Shown: positions 43,106-54,830, numbered from the stretch's first letter. The stretch: DNA of 64,000 bases from Prorocentrum cordatum (GCA_963575745.1 CAUYUJ010018646.1:117900-181899); one strand, 5' to 3'. The notes: generated from the letters alone by a model not told the origin. Translations and numbers: made by a program.

Positions 43106-43733
43106 CGGGAAGGGCGGGCGCGTCTCTCGAGTGTCAGCCCAGGGGAAGTGAAGAGCACGCAGTTGATCAGGTGTGGCGCGCGTCTGTCAGGGCGGGGGGC
43201 GGTGCGCGGGGAGTTGGGGCGGGGGAGCTGGGGCGTTGCAGAGCAATGCGGCGAGGGCAACAACCTCCCTCGCCCATCCCCATCCACCTCCTCCTCCCCC
43301 CTCCTCACCCCGCCCCTCCCCCTCCCTCCGCCTGCATCCTCCGTCCCTCCCCTCCTTCTCCTCCTCCTGTTCCTGCTGCTCCTCCTTCCCCGTCTCATCG
43401 TCGTCGTCTTCGTCGTCGCGCTCATCCTCCTCCTCTCATCTCCCTCCCCCGCCTCCCCCCTCCTCCTCCTCCTCTTCCTCCTCATCTTCCGCCTCTCCTT
43501 CTTGCTCATCCCCTCCCGTGCCCCTTCTCGCCCCTCCCCTCCTCGTTATCCGCCTCCTCTCCCGCTCTCTCCTCCACCTCCCCTCTGTTCCCATCCGAGC
43601 GTCGTTCGCGCGGCGGCGCGTCTCTGTGAGCTCCTGTGCGCTGGCGCCGCCGGGGGAGGGGAGGTTGGTGAGATCTGGGCTGGCAGATGCCCTATTACAG
43701 TGCGCGTCGTCGCGGGCGTCGTCTCGCTGACAG

Positions 43734-43903
43734 AGGCGGCGGCGGCCTACGAGAACGGAGGTGTCCCGCAGTGCGAGAAGCGCAGTAAGCAGATGGATCG
43801 GTTGTTGAGCTTGCACGGCGTGGCCCTCATTGACTTTGTGGTTGGCCTCCACAACGGCTCGTGCCAGGAGAAGTCGGCTCTGCTGACTGGCGCGTTCGCG
43901 CAG
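43734..43903 (+). CDS. Gene B, internal exon
   Basis: After CTGACAG: AAAAYENGGVPQCEKRSKQM, DRLLSLHGVALIDFVVGL and a short Cys-containing stretch ending GAFAQ. The 3' junction CAG|GTCTGG is a canonical GT donor. It joins in phase 0 to 44238. Function unknown. Confidence 0.6.
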
Positions 43904-44237
43904 GTCTGGGGGCGGGGCGGGGTCGGGTGGCAGTGCTCGAGCTACCCCATGGCGTCAGTTGCCTTTGTTGGGTAGCCTCTCGCAGGATAGAGGTTCTCGA
44001 GTAGTGGGGTCGCCCGTCGCATGGAAGGGGTTTGTCATGTTCGCAGCCCGTCCCCGTCCGCCCTCGCCCTGTTGGCGCCCCGCCTTGCCCCTCCTCGCCT
44101 CGTGGTGCCCCCTCCTCGCGCGCCCCTCTGTCGTCTCAGTCGTCGCCTTCATCTCCCGCGCCGCGCGCGCGTTCTGCCTGGCCATCGCCCGTGGCGGTGC
44201 CCCCCCTTGCCTTTGCATTGTGAACGCGCGCTCCCAG

Positions 44238-44432
44238 GTCATCCAGATACTTGGCGCCAGGGTGGAGGCGGTGATGTGCAAGGAGTACCCCCAGCGCGAT
44301 TGCACCCTCGACTTAGTCGGCGGGACGGTCGGCCAGAACCACGAGCAGTCCCAGTGCTACCATGCTTCCAACCCGAGGCTGACCGAGAGGTGCCTGGTCC
44401 AGTACGTGAACGCCACGCGCGAGCTCTTCAAG
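44238..44432 (+). CDS. Gene B, internal exon
   Basis: After CTCCCAG: VIQILGARVEAVMCKEYPQ, then a Cys/His-containing stretch, then CLVQYVNATRELFK. The 3' end is either AAG|GACCGC here or GCG|GCTTTG 12 nt later. Both keep phase 0 with the next exon at 44779. Confidence 0.55.
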
Positions 44433-44778
44433 GACCGCTGTGCGGCTTTGTCCCACCTCTGTAGTTTTGTTCTCGTTCTCTGGTCCGCCCTCTCGTCTCG
44501 GCGGCTGGTCGCCGTCTCTCGCAGCGCCAGGCTTGCGCCGCAGCATCGGCGGTGCAAGCTGCGGGGCGGGCGGATGTCAGGGGGCGCTGATGTTGGAGGG
44601 GATTGGAGTAGCGACTGGTGGAGGGGGAGCGCGAGGGAGGCGGCTGAATGAGAAGCAAGGAGGAGAAGGAGGGGGAAGGGGGTCTCGAGGACGAGGGGCC
44701 ATGAGGTCATCTCTATATTATGTGATCATCCTCTTTTAATTTGCATCCGCGCTGCCCGCCCCTCGCGTCGCCTGGCAG

Positions 44779-44930
44779 GGCAAGCAGAAGGTATCTATGT
44801 CTGGACCAGATGGCACTAAAATTGGAACTGATTATTCTGTATGCATGGCGGTGTTGATGGACCCCATCACTGGCAAGTGCGCCCATGCATTACCCCAGGA
44901 TTGCATTGATCTCTTTCGTGTCCATTGCGT
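44779..44930 (+). CDS. Gene B, candidate exon
   Basis: After CTGGCAG: GKQKVSMSGPDGTKIGTDYS, CMAVLMDPITGKCAHAL and PQDCIDLF. The 3' end is unresolved and C/T-rich repeat DNA follows. Confidence 0.5.
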
Positions 44931-46231
44931 CCATGGTTGCTTGCTCTCTTGTTCCACTCCATTATTCGTCCACCTATCCACTTTCACTCCCGCCTCCAGC
45001 CTCGCTCTCGCTCTCAGTCCCAGACCCACTCCTCGCGATTATCTCACTCCCACTCCCGCTCCCGCTCTTCGCTCCACTCTCGCTCTAACTCTTGCTCTGC
45101 CTCTCGCCCTCGGTGTCTTGCTAACTATCACGCTCGCTATGGTTCTTATTCTCGCTCCACTCTCGCTGTTATCATCTACCGTTCTCACTCTCGCCCCTCT
45201 CTTTATCTAGGTGTAGCATCTCCCAGTCTGTCTCCTCCATGGCTTCCCCCCCTTCCTCTCCCTCCTCTTCTCCCTCCGCGCCCCCTTCTCCCTCCGCGCC
45301 CAAGCCCCCCCCCCTCCCGTATACTCCTCTCCTTAACTTTTTTCTCCTCCCTTCATCCCTCCCGTCCTTCCCCTGATCGATTATCCCCTCCTCTCCTGCG
45401 CTGCTCGCTCTCCTTTCTCCCGTCCCCTTCCGCCCTTCCCCGTTCGCGCTCTCGCCCTATCCCTTGCCAGATTGTATAATGTCCTTGCCCGTTTCTTCGA
45501 TCCCTTTCCCCCCTTGTCCCTTCCCCCCCCTCCCCTTCAGCCGCTCGCTCCCTCTGCCCATATGCATGCCCCCCCCTCCACTCCTCTCCCCAACCCTCCC
45601 TTCCTCCTTCTCCTCTTCCTCCTTCTCCACCATCGCATGCCCTCCTTTCCCGCCTCTCCTGTCCTGCTCGCCCTCCTCCGCCCTCGCCCGCTCCTCCCCC
45701 CCCCGCTCGCCCCTTCGCCCCTCGCCCCGCTGGCCGCTGGCTCTTGGGTCCCTTCGCGGGTTCCAGCACCCCTCCCCTCCGAGTGGAAATGTAGGAATTT
45801 TCGGGCCGCGGGATTGGGTGCCGGGACCAGTAGTGGGGGGGCCCGGCTTGCCGGAGTGGGGTTCCCGCGCGAGACTTCCTGTACCTTACAACCCACTGCA
45901 GGTTACGACCCCCCCCCCCCTGGGCTCCCAAAATAAGCGTTTCCAGGGCGCTGCGGCACCCCCGTCGGCCCCCCCATTCTTCCCCGCCCCTCTCTGTCGC
46001 GGCTTTTGGGTGAGAGGGGGAGGGGGGGAGGGCCGGAGGAGGGGCAGGGGCGGGGGGGCCTGTGGCGAGGGGCGCGCGGCAGCTCGGGGGGGGGGCTCGG
46101 CGGGCGGGCTAGAGGGGGGAGGGGGGCGGGCGGAGGCGATGGCAGGGATTGGGAGGCTGCCAGGAGGAGAAGGAGTAGGTTCAGGAGCAGGGACCTTCCC
46201 CCCCCGCGCCTCCTGCCACCCCCCGCTCAAG
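44931..46231. other. Pyrimidine-rich intron-like DNA
   Basis: CTC/CCT-type low-complexity sequence with long C runs and, at 46010-46140, G runs. Long frames here are compositional. Confidence 0.5.
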
Positions 46232-46274
46232 GAGCCCACTGAGGTTCTCGGAGACCAATGTTTCGTCGAGGACG
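46232..46274 (+). CDS. Small gene B exon
   Basis: 43 nt between CTCAAG and the consensus-like donor G|GTGAGC: EPTEVLGDQCFVED plus one base. Very short, but both junctions are good and the surroundings are non-coding. Confidence 0.45.
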
Positions 46275-47248
46275 GTGAGCTGGCAGACCTGCACAGCGCA
46301 ACAGCGCCAATATGTCAGGATCGCAGCGCCAGCCCGACCACTGCCAGCTTCCAGCCCCACCCAAGCCCAATCTCCTTCTTCCTCCTCCTCCTCCTCCTCC
46401 TCACTACCTACCTCACTCCCCCTCCCTGCCTCCCCCCCTACTCCCTCATATCATGGCTCCAACACCACCCTCATAATTCCTCCTATCCCTCTCCTTTGCT
46501 CCCGCCCCTTTACTCACCCCCCCCCCACCTCTCCTCATTAGCCTCTGCCACCCACTACTCCCTCTCCTGCACTTACATTCCCCCTCCTATCTCTTAATCC
46601 ATCTTCTCCTACTCATCCTCAATCTGCGTTCTCCTCTTCCTTCAAGCTGCTCCTCAACGTTCATCCCACCCCTTCCTCCATCCTCCTTGTCCCCATCCTC
46701 AGCATCTTACATATCTCCACCCTCCTACTCCAACTAATCTCATCTCCTACTACTACTCCTTCCTATTAATCAACTCCTGCTTTCCTCCTCCTTTCTCCAC
46801 CTTCCATCACTCATTCCTCCTCCCCCCCTTCTCCTCCTCCTTCTCCGACTCATCCTCATCTCGCCCTTCTCCTCGTCTCCTCCTTCTACTCCCCTTCTCT
46901 GTGTCTCCTTCTCTCTTCTTCATCCTCCCGGTAGTCCATTCTTCCTCCTCCTCTCCCTCCTCTAATCCTCCTCGCTCCATGTCCTTCAGCGAATTCCGCT
47001 GCTCGCATTTCTTCCCTTCTCACCCTCATCTCCCGCCCCCTCCTCCACCCCGCTCCCCTCCTGCGCCTCCTCTCACCTCCTCTCTTCTATCTCTACATCC
47101 GCCCCGTCTGTCCCTCCTCTCCTCTTCCTCTACCCCCTCACTGTCCTTCTACTCTTGCTGCTGCTGCTGCTGCTTCTTCCCCTCCTCCTCCCCCTCTCTC
47201 CTCTATCCTCCGCCCCCCCTTTCAGCCCGCTTGCCGCGCGCTGCCCAG
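46275..47248. other. CTC/CCT-rich intron-like DNA
   Basis: Low-complexity pyrimidine sequence, with CTG repeats near 47156-47172. No gene is seen. It separates gene B islands from gene C. Confidence 0.5.
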
Positions 47249-47598
47249 AGGACGGTGGTGAAACGCAAGCTGGGCCACGTGGCAGCGCCAGGCGCTAAGG
47301 ATTGTGCTCGACCAAAAAAAAGGCGCAGATTGAAAACATTCCAGATGTGTCATTTCATCGACAACATGCTGCGCCACAGCACTTGTATGACGTTGGCCAC
47401 GTTCAAAATCCCACGCAGTCCAGATGACGGGTCTCTCCAGGGGGACCCTTTTGAATGGCCTTACTTATCCGTGAGTACAGACTCGGGTCCAGACATGACC
47501 GCGTGTGATCATTTTTGTACGTATGAGTTGGGGCTGAACATGCAGACTGAATATGATATATCTCATTATCTGTCGAACGCGTCCAAGGGAGCATTGAG
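47249..47598 (+). CDS. Gene C exon 1 (uncharacterised dinoflagellate family)
   Basis: After CTGCCCAG: a basic start (VVKRKLGH, KKRRRLKTF), then FEWPYLSVSTDSGPDMTACD, LGLNMQTEYDISHYLSN and KGALR. The order WP-L--..D-GSD..LN..-D-SH matches my memory of a large family of dinoflagellate proteins of unknown function. The end at AG|GAGTTC joins in phase to 47772, giving GALRATGLYKF, as family members read at this point. A further 5' exon is likely. Confidence 0.65.
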
Positions 47599-47771
47599 GA
47601 GTTCTCTTTTATTGTCTTTGCTTGCTTTCTTGCTTGTCCATGTTGTGAGACTCGCATGGTTCCATGCATGAGCATCGCACGCGCCTGCAGCACGCGTGGT
47701 AGGATTGTGAGGTCGGCGCGCAATCTGCTCGCCCGTTCCAGTGACATTTGCGCGCGCGCCGCTCGCTCCAG

Positions 47772-47958
47772 GGCTACTGGTCTCTACAAATTCAAAGTTC
47801 TGATGGTTGCTGCTCAAAATTGTGTATATGGGTCTACGTTATCCCCGCCACGTCTTGCTCAGATTGTCGGAGCTGTCACTGAGCACATCAAGTCCAACAG
47901 TGTTGATTCGGACACGCTCTTCCAATTGTACTTGCCGCTCATGAAAGAACAACTATCG
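47772..47958 (+). CDS. Gene C exon 2
   Basis: GLYKFKVLMVAAQNCVYG, LSPPRLAQIVGAVTEHIKS and LFQLYLPLMKEQLS. The preceding intron (47599-47771) starts GA. The following one (47959-48439) starts with canonical GT (TCG|GTGGGC) and ends ACAG, and contains an ACG repeat (about 48293-48395). Confidence 0.65.
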
Positions 47959-48439
47959 GTGGGCTCTTTTGTCTTAGGCATGATGCTTCCAATTTGCAAC
48001 TCTTGGCATCCTTCATTTCCGTTTTCTGCTTCGCCCGATTCCACAGCGAATGGTTGTCTTGTGCTTGCTTGCAGTGGCACCCTCATCCCCCTTCCCACCC
48101 CCGCTCGTTTCGGCGGCTCCGCAGACCTCGCGGTCTCGATTGGATGTGGGGCGGCGTCGCCGCTTGTTCGGGCCGCGGGGCAGTTCGCCCTGGCGGTGCT
48201 TGCGTCGTTTCGCCCGTCCACGTCGCTTGATATGGCCGTGCTCTGCCTGCGCCCCTGCTTCCTCCCGCAGTTGCCCCCTCGCCATTCGGTGGCCACGACG
48301 ACGACGACGACGACGGCGGGCCCTAGGGCGAGCGCGACGACGACGACGACGGCGACGACGACGACCGCAAGAGCGACCACGACGACGACGACGAGACGCC
48401 TCCACCCACCCTCCCACCCTTCCGCCTGACCTCCCACAG

Positions 48440-48855
48440 GTGGACTTGAGCACGCCCGACAAGGTTGACGCATTCTGGCGCGATTTGCCATCGCATCGCC
48501 TTCTTCAGAGCAAAGGGTGTCGTGTCAACATGGGCAAGTACCAACAGCCCGTTATCATTGCGAATAAGACATTGTGTTGGTTTGCGCTCAAAGCATATTT
48601 TTGGAATGTTGCAGCATTGTATTTAGGACACAAGGGTATCGACAGGAGGATGGCACCAGCGTTGAAGGAGCCCACGGCAGAGGGTGCAGTTCCAGCGGAG
48701 AAGCTAACCTTGAAACAACAACAGTTCGCGGGGTGGGGTATCCAGTGCCAGAACCAATTGGACAAAGCAGCATATTTGTTTGGGGATCCGATTAATTATC
48801 GCATTCAGAGGGCCATCGTATGCACATTGATGCCGACTTCAAATCTGCACAGCAG
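48440..48855 (+). CDS. Gene C exon 3
   Basis: VDLSTPDKVDAFWRDLPSH, SKGCRVNMGKYQQPV, KLTLKQQQFAGWGIQCQNQ and YRIQRAIVCTLMP, colinear with the recalled family. The end at CAGCAG|GCGCGT (GC donor) joins in phase to 49319 (AG|G), giving LHSRQSVALRD, which fits the family order. The intron holds C- and G-rich runs. Confidence 0.65.
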
Positions 48856-49318
48856 GCGCGTGCCCCACTCCTTGGAACCAAACCTCTCCGTTTCTCACAC
48901 CCCACTCCCCCGCGCTCCCTCGCCCTCCCCCCCCCCCCGCCCCCCCTCCCCGCATCCGCGCCATCGCCCCCCCGCCCCCTTGGAATCCCCTTCTTTCGTC
49001 TGCGCGTGGGGGCGGGGGTTGGGGGCGGGGAAGGATGGGGATGAGGATTGGGGGCGCGGGGCGGAGATGGAGGAGGGGGGGGGGCGGGTGGGGGGGGGGC
49101 CAAGAGAAGGGGGCTGAGGGGGACGAGCAGGGTGATGATGGCGAGGACGAGGAGGATGAGGAGTAGGAACAGGGGGAGGAGGCTGAGGGATGAGGGGAAG
49201 AAGCGAGGGGAGGAGCGAGGAGATGGAGGAGGAGGAGGACGAGGGGGAGAAGACGGAGTCACGAGATATGTGGGCCGTGGCGGGCAGGGGGCCCGAGGGT
49301 TAGGCGACGTCCTCAGAG

Positions 49319-49835
49319 GCAAAGTGTAGCTCTGCGGGATGTCGACGCGCCCGCCACCTGGGAGATGAAAATGATGCAAGGCGAGGTGCGCAGGTGCGAA
49401 CAATTATCTATGATGGTGCCATCTATGCGCAAGTGGTTCGCAAGCATGGGGGTCGAGACGAAGTGGTCGGAGAGCGACGCATGCGTAGGACATCCGCGGA
49501 TTGAGCAGACAGATTATCTTGCAGGTTTGGTTGTCGAGCTGTCGTTTAGTATATCAATGGAACTGATCAGAAGAAATCTAGTATTGACACATTCATTGCC
49601 GCGAAGGCAGATCCTTCTGTTGGACCCGACTTATGCGCCAGCGTTCATCGCCCAATTGAGGACAGACATGCATTTGTTTGATGACTTGGAGGGTTCAGCT
49701 TGCGACACCGCCCGCTTGATGACCAAGCGGAGCATTTTCAACAAGGCATCGGTCCAGCAGTTGTGCCTGTGCTTGGCCAGGGAAGGCTGGGCCGTGACAC
49801 CAAGGAATGCTCGACGCTTGCACGCCGTGCTTGCC
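49319..49835 (+). CDS. Gene C exon 4
   Basis: VALRDVDAPATWEMKMMQGE, VVELSFSISMELIRRNLVL, LLLDPTYAPAFIAQLRTDM and SVQQLCLCLAREGWAVTP. The last motif (VQQL-L-L----W-VT) is a landmark of the family as I recall it. The frame stops at 49841, so the true donor lies just before; an AG|GA at 49804 is one option. Confidence 0.6.
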
Positions 49836-50039
49836 CATTGAATTGCAGCGCGCTTGCAGGTGCAGGAGTAAGTTTAGGCGTGCCCCCCCCCCCCGCGCCG
49901 TGCAGGTCATCGGGTTGTGTTGTGCATGCGTTTCGCCATGGGGGGCCGTGCTGCGGTGCGTCTTCTCTCGGCCTGTCTCGTTGCACGCCTCACTCCTTGC
50001 TTGCCCCGTCGCCCCCCCCCCCTCGCCTGCCCGCCCGAG

Positions 50040-50793
50040 CACCCCGGGATGGAGAGGCACGTGAAGGAGCAGGCCAGGCGCTTCATTACCGGCCAGATCG
50101 TTGAGGACACGTTCAATAAGTGCAATGCGAAGGTGTCCAAGCAGCAGAATTCTTTGACGTGTGCCCGATCGATGCATGCGACAGCAGTGGATAGTAGAGT
50201 TATTTCAGAAACACATCATTTCGTGGAGGTCAGCAAGAATGATGCACAGCTTGAGCGCAATGTGGGGCTGTCCTCCACTGCCAACAAGCCGAAGCTCATC
50301 AAGAAGGAGCTGGGCGACCTTACCCGCCAGCTCGGCATCCACAGGGTGGCCACATGTGCTGATGCAGCGTGGCACTCCCCCACCGCGTCTGGCATGACGG
50401 ACCCGCTGGTGGACCTCGAGGTTTGCAGACAGGCGCATCAGCAAGGACGGATGGGCATTCTGGATAGGCAGTTCTACGCGCAGCTCGTGAACAAAAACAT
50501 CCTTCTTCGGAAGGTGGGGACTCACGATTGGCTGTTTGGCATGGGTTCTTTGGGCACAGGTCTTGCGGCGACGTGGCCAGCCAAGCTCGTCGCGCCGAAC
50601 CTGCACGTCGCGGACAGCTACCAAGCGCGCCAACTTCATGTTGTGCTTGAACCGTCTGAATGGGAGGCAGTTCCGATTCTTTGGAAGTCCCCCATGCGCC
50701 AGGCCATTGATATTGAGTATTCCAAGCTTGAGGGTGAGAAGGGGGTCGCCACTCCAGTGCACCTGAAGGCCGCGCATGCGTGCTTCTTCGCAG
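50040..50793 (+). CDS. Gene C exon 5 (large)
   Basis: MERHVKEQARRFITGQI, KLIKKELGDLTRQLG, DWLFGMGSLGTGLAATWP, LEPSEWEAVPILWKSP and HLKAAHACFFA, about 250 residues with one frame and even composition. The order matches the family's C-terminal third. A start at CCCGAG|CAC and an end at about FFA are proposed. The 3' junction (GCAG|CGTAGC) is not a clear splice site. Confidence 0.6.
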
Positions 50794-51117
50794 CGTAGCC
50801 CCTTTCATCCTTCGCATCCTCATCCTCCTCAGCCTCCGCCTCCTCCTCCTCCTACGCGTCCGCCTCCCCCCATCCCCATCCTCCTCCTTCCTCGTCCTCC
50901 TCGTCCTCCCTCTGACGCCTGTCGCGTGCCCCCTCCTCCTGATCCCCCTCGCCTCCCCCCATCCTCCTCCTCCCTCATGCCGCCTCATCCCCCCCTTCTC
51001 CCGCCCGTTCTTCTCCGCTCCCTCACCTCGCCGTCGCCCCCGGTCCGCCCCCCCCCCCTTCCCCCAACCCCCCCCCCCCCCGCCCCCCCCCTGCCGCCGC
51101 GGCCGCGCGCGTGCCAG

Positions 51118-51563
51118 GAAGCGTCACGTACGGGGACCTCTTCATCGCGGCGGCCCCCGCCGACACACCGCGGCCCCTTCTCGAGACCGCTGCCAGATGT
51201 GCGTTTTGGTCTCTATCGGTGAGCTGGCTGAAAGAGCTAGCGGATTTCAGAGAGTACGAGTACGAGAACACGACGTTGGCGTCTCTATTGATGTGCCTGT
51301 GCAAGAACCTGATAGTGGGGGTGACCGATGAAGACCTGCTCCAGATTTTGGAGTTGAGGCTCGGCACGTTCGACGCCGACGAAGGGTTCGAGGAGCTGAT
51401 CGACCTGGAGTGGGTGGCAGACTGCCTGGACGCTGCGACTGCGCAGGAGATCGTCGACCAGGCGAAGTCCGCCAAGTCCCACAAGGCCTCGCGCGCTGAC
51501 TTCAGCAACGAGGTCAGCGTCTTCAAGGCTCGGGGCTTGGTGGCGCCTGGGTCAATTGTTTAG
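51118..51563 (+). CDS. Gene C exon 6
   Basis: After GTGCCAG: SVTYGDLFIAAAP, LCKNLIVGVTDEDLLQILEL and a charged helical stretch. It follows the large exon as in other family members (FFA then TYG). The frame runs to a stop at 51561-51563, so the real donor lies earlier, possibly before the SNEVSVFKARG segment or at GGCTTG|GTGGCG. Confidence 0.55.
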
Positions 51564-51852
51564 TGTCGTCGCTGTTTGCCTCCCCCTCGCTGCCCCTCCG
51601 CTCCTTCCCCGTCGTTGATCGCCCGCCCATCCGCCCCTTCGCTATTGACATGCCCCTCTGGTTCCCCCCACCCCTCCCTTCCGTCGCTGCCCGCCTTCTA
51701 CCCTTGCCTCGTTCACCCTCCTTGGACAGCTTTGCCTGCGCGTTGCCGTGTCGCCATGCGCCCGAATCTGTTGTGTGATCTTGGTTTGTTTCGTCACCCT
51801 CGCCCCCGCCCCCCGTTGCCCCTTCCCGTATCGCGCGGAGCATTGCGGTCAG

Positions 51853-52243
51853 CCGCGTGAGAGTGGCTCGTTGCGGGCGCTGGCCTGGGCTGCATAAGGT
51901 CAAGGTGAAGGGGAAGGCGCCCGCGCTCAACAGTAAGGATCACCCTTTGCACGGTTTGAAGTTTCCCAAGCTCCCCGAAGTTTTGAATGGTTTGCCCCAG
52001 AAAGATGCTCGGGGTTACATGCCTCCTGGGGCATACATTTGGCGTGCCAACGCCGCTGGGGCCTGGAGGTATCACATGCCCCTTTTGAAGTTCAAAGGCT
52101 CCGCGCCATGGAGTCGGTTCGGGGGGGATTCTGCGAGGGCAATGCTTGACTGTTCGAGGCGGTGTTGGGAGCGATTCCTCGAACACCACAATTTGCCTCT
52201 GGCGCATTGCCCGATTGCGGGGCTGTTCACGCCTAAGGCGTAG
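51853..52243 (+). CDS. Gene C last exon
   Basis: KLPEVLNGLPQKDARGYMPP, GAYIWRANAAGAWRYHMPL, a WSRFGG motif and the end CPIAGLFTPKA followed by TAG (52241-52243). The pattern QKD..-MPP-.Y-W..N and the terminal GLF are the family's C terminus as I remember it. The start could be 51853 or, less likely, 51899. A perfect 20-bp palindrome lies 46 nt downstream. Confidence 0.65.
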
Positions 52244-52869
52244 CCCGCTCCAGCGTGGCCCCGCACGGGGGCAAGCGCGCCGACGGCGACGGGCCCGTGC
52301 ACGGGCCCGACTCGGGGGAAGGTCAACGGGAGGAGGTTGGACAGGAGGAGGTGCGAGGATGGGGTGCGTAGTGCTCACGGGACGGGGCGCGGGGAAGTGC
52401 GGTCGACAGTCGGATGGGAGGGGCGCAGGGATGGGTATCATTAACTAATGCATGCGGGTCGGGTTGGTGCGGGATGGGGGGCCGCCGATGCGGCTAGGAG
52501 AAAGGGGGTGGCATGGGCGGGGTCGCAGCGGGTGCTTAGGGGCAGGATGGGGGCACGGATGGAGTGGAGCAGAGAGTTTGGATGGTGAAGACCTTCGCAG
52601 TTTTTTTTTGGCGGGGGGCGGCTGCTTGCCCGCCTCCTCGCCCGTCGGCTTGCGTTGCGTGTGCGCGGGCGCGCGCAGACTGCCCTGCAGCCAGCGTCGC
52701 ATCGGGCGCGCGTGCGACCCGTGCACAGTGGTGATATTGCTCGGACAGGGCTACTCCGAGCGATGGAAATGCTTCGACCCTCCACCTCCATTGACTGGCG
52801 GGTAGCACTCGTTTGACATGTGTGTATGTATTGCAGGTGAGGTTTGGCACGTGTGCGCGTTGCAGGCGG
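52244..52869. other. Intergenic spacer between genes C and D
   Basis: No gene recognised. It contains a 20-bp perfect palindrome at 52290-52309 (half-site CGGGCCCGTG). Confidence 0.45.
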
Positions 52870-52935
52870 GGTCGCGTGTGCATTTGTTTGATCGCCGATT
52901 CGTCTGGGCGCAAGCCGAGCTGACATGGCATTCAG
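52870..52935 (+). CDS. Gene D, candidate 5' exon
   Basis: After GTTGCAG: GSRVHLFDRRFVWAQAELTW, ending near CATTCAG|G. Low-complexity DNA lies before it. Function unknown. Confidence 0.35.
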
Positions 52936-53027
52936 GTTTTTTTCGATTCGCCTCCATTGCTCAGAGAACGGTTGGTTTGTTGGCCGCCCTTTCCAACTTG
53001 ATAAAGAGCGGCTAGCGCCGCGCGCTA

Positions 53028-53095
53028 TGGCCTACTTCCTGCCCATCGGCACGTCCGACGTTATCGACATCGAGGATTGCCTTTATGCAATATGT
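53028..53095 (+). CDS. Gene D, candidate exon
   Basis: MAYFLPIGTSDVIDIEDCLY between CTAG at 53013-53016 and non-coding sequence. Boundaries are approximate. Confidence 0.35.
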
Positions 53096-53389
53096 GCTAG
53101 TGCCTTTATTTTCGTTAGTGGTGAACGGCCTTTGCACGGAGGTACGGGGGTAATCAGTTGCTTAGACATGGGCAATCGGTTAGCGCATGGCGTGGTTGGT
53201 TCCGCACCATGGTTTCAGGTGTGCGCGTCGGCCATGCGTTCATGTTTGGGCTTAGTGTGGGCGGTGATGGTAGTTGACAGTTTTCCGCCTTGCTATCCCC
53301 GCCCGCCCTTCCCCCGCCCCGCTCGCTTCTGCCCCGCCCCCGCGCGTCGGGCGACAGTTGCTCGTTGCTGCTCGATGTGTTACCTCTAG

Positions 53390-54039
53390 TGCGCCTCGCC
53401 GCCCGCTCCGAGGACTTCTACTCCAAGGGCAGGCTGAGGTTGTGCCAGCCCTACGACTACGGCCAGTGCGTCGTGCGGGGCCCCGACTTCGAGAGCTCCG
53501 ACTACGGGGACATCGACGGGGGGAAGGGCCGCCTCGGCCTCACGGTGGTTCCCGACCGCGACACGATCATGGAGTGGACCGCCATCATGTTGTGGGGCTC
53601 CGAGTTGGGCTACGGCCCAAATAATTCAGTCACGGGGTGGTGCGAATCGGGCTGGTGGCCAACCCGAAGTATTCCAGTATATTTCCCGCGGAACGGCAAG
53701 ACTGAGCAGTTCAAAGCCGCTGATGAGGGCTGCTGGGACCTGATGGTGGTCAAAGGGATGTCGACCCATGGGGCCGCCGTCAGAGTGATGCACCTGAACG
53801 GTTTGCTTGCCGACGTGAAGTGGGCGTTGCTGGAGTGGGCGCCGAAGGAGATGATGAGGCTCAGGCACGTGATCAAGCGCGACTGCTGCATGGAAGTGAT
53901 CAACAGCCTGCTCGGGTTGACGGAGTCGTGGGTGGAGGCGAGCATCCAGCATGTGATCCAAGGGGAGGTCGACGTTCAGGTCCCCCGCGCGCTGGCGGTG
54001 TCCAAGAGCAACCCCAAGGACCGCCTTGACTCAGAGCAG
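53390..54039 (+). CDS. Gene D, large exon
   Basis: After ACCTCTAG two bases complete a codon, then 216 codons run open: FYSKGRLRLCQPYDYGQCVV, YGDIDGGKGRLGLTVVPD, MEWTAIMLWGSELGYGP, WWPTRSIPVYFPRNGKTEQF and LEWAPKEMMRLRHVIKRDC. It ends at the canonical donor CAG|GTTGAG, phase 0. The first part has a globular, Tyr/Gly-rich look. The family was not recognised. Confidence 0.65.
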
Positions 54040-54111
54040 GTTGAGGGGGCGCTGGGAGCCGCGAGCGGGGGCGTTTGTGTGGGGGGGGGAGGCGAGGGGC
54101 CAAGAGCGCAT

Positions 54112-54146
<35 letters not shown>

Positions 54147-54315
54147 GGCGGTCAGGAACGTGGAATGTGGAGACTTGGGAGGGGGGGGGGGGGGGGTGGG
54201 GGGGTAGCGGGTCGGGGAGGGGGTAGAGGAAGGGCATGGGTTTGGGGATCTGGTTTAGTCGCGAGGGGTAAGGGGAGGACACTGCCGCCTCCCCCGCCCC
54301 GCCTCCCGCCCGAAG

Positions 54316-54390
54316 GACCCCGAGAACTCCAGCAAGCGCAAGCGGCTGCAGAGCCAGGATGACGCCTCGAGGATTAACAAGAAGGTCTAG
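54316..54390 (+). CDS. Gene D, last exon
   Basis: DPENSSKRKRLQSQDDASRI, then NKKV and TAG. It joins in phase 0 to 54039 across a 276-nt GT-AG intron that contains a G run (about 54113-54145). KRKR looks like a nuclear-localisation patch. Confidence 0.65.
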   Translation, partial: DPENSSKRKRLQSQDDASRINKKV

Positions 54391-54830
54391 GTGTGCTGGC
54401 GCCAGCGCGGGGGTCGGGGATGACACGGTGGTCTGACGTTGCGTTGTCGCTCGGGGGAGCGCGTGCGCTCTGGCGGCCGTCGTGCAGGGAAGTGATCGGA
54501 TCGGGCGTTCAGAGCCCCGTCGGCATTCGAAAACGCCTGCGTGCCCGAGGCCCGATGGGGGAGCGCACAAGGCTTAGTGTACTTTGAGTGCTTAGAGTGT
54601 TCGCCCGAGCGTTTCCCCGTGCGTTTTCTGTGTCTTCAGTGCCCGATGCGTTGTCAAGGGGTGGTGCTGTTCTTGCCGAGGGGTGGGGGTTTGCGACGTG
54701 GGCGGCAGGATGGGGCACGATGGAGGCGGCGGGGTGACAGCCGAGGAGGGGGGGGGATGGAGGGGGGGCGGCAGCAGAGGAAAGAGGGCGAGGCTGAGGG
54801 CGAGGAGGGAAGTCCAGAGCGACGGGCAGC
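54391..54830. other. Spacer between genes D and E
   Basis: G-rich; nothing recognised. Confidence 0.4.
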
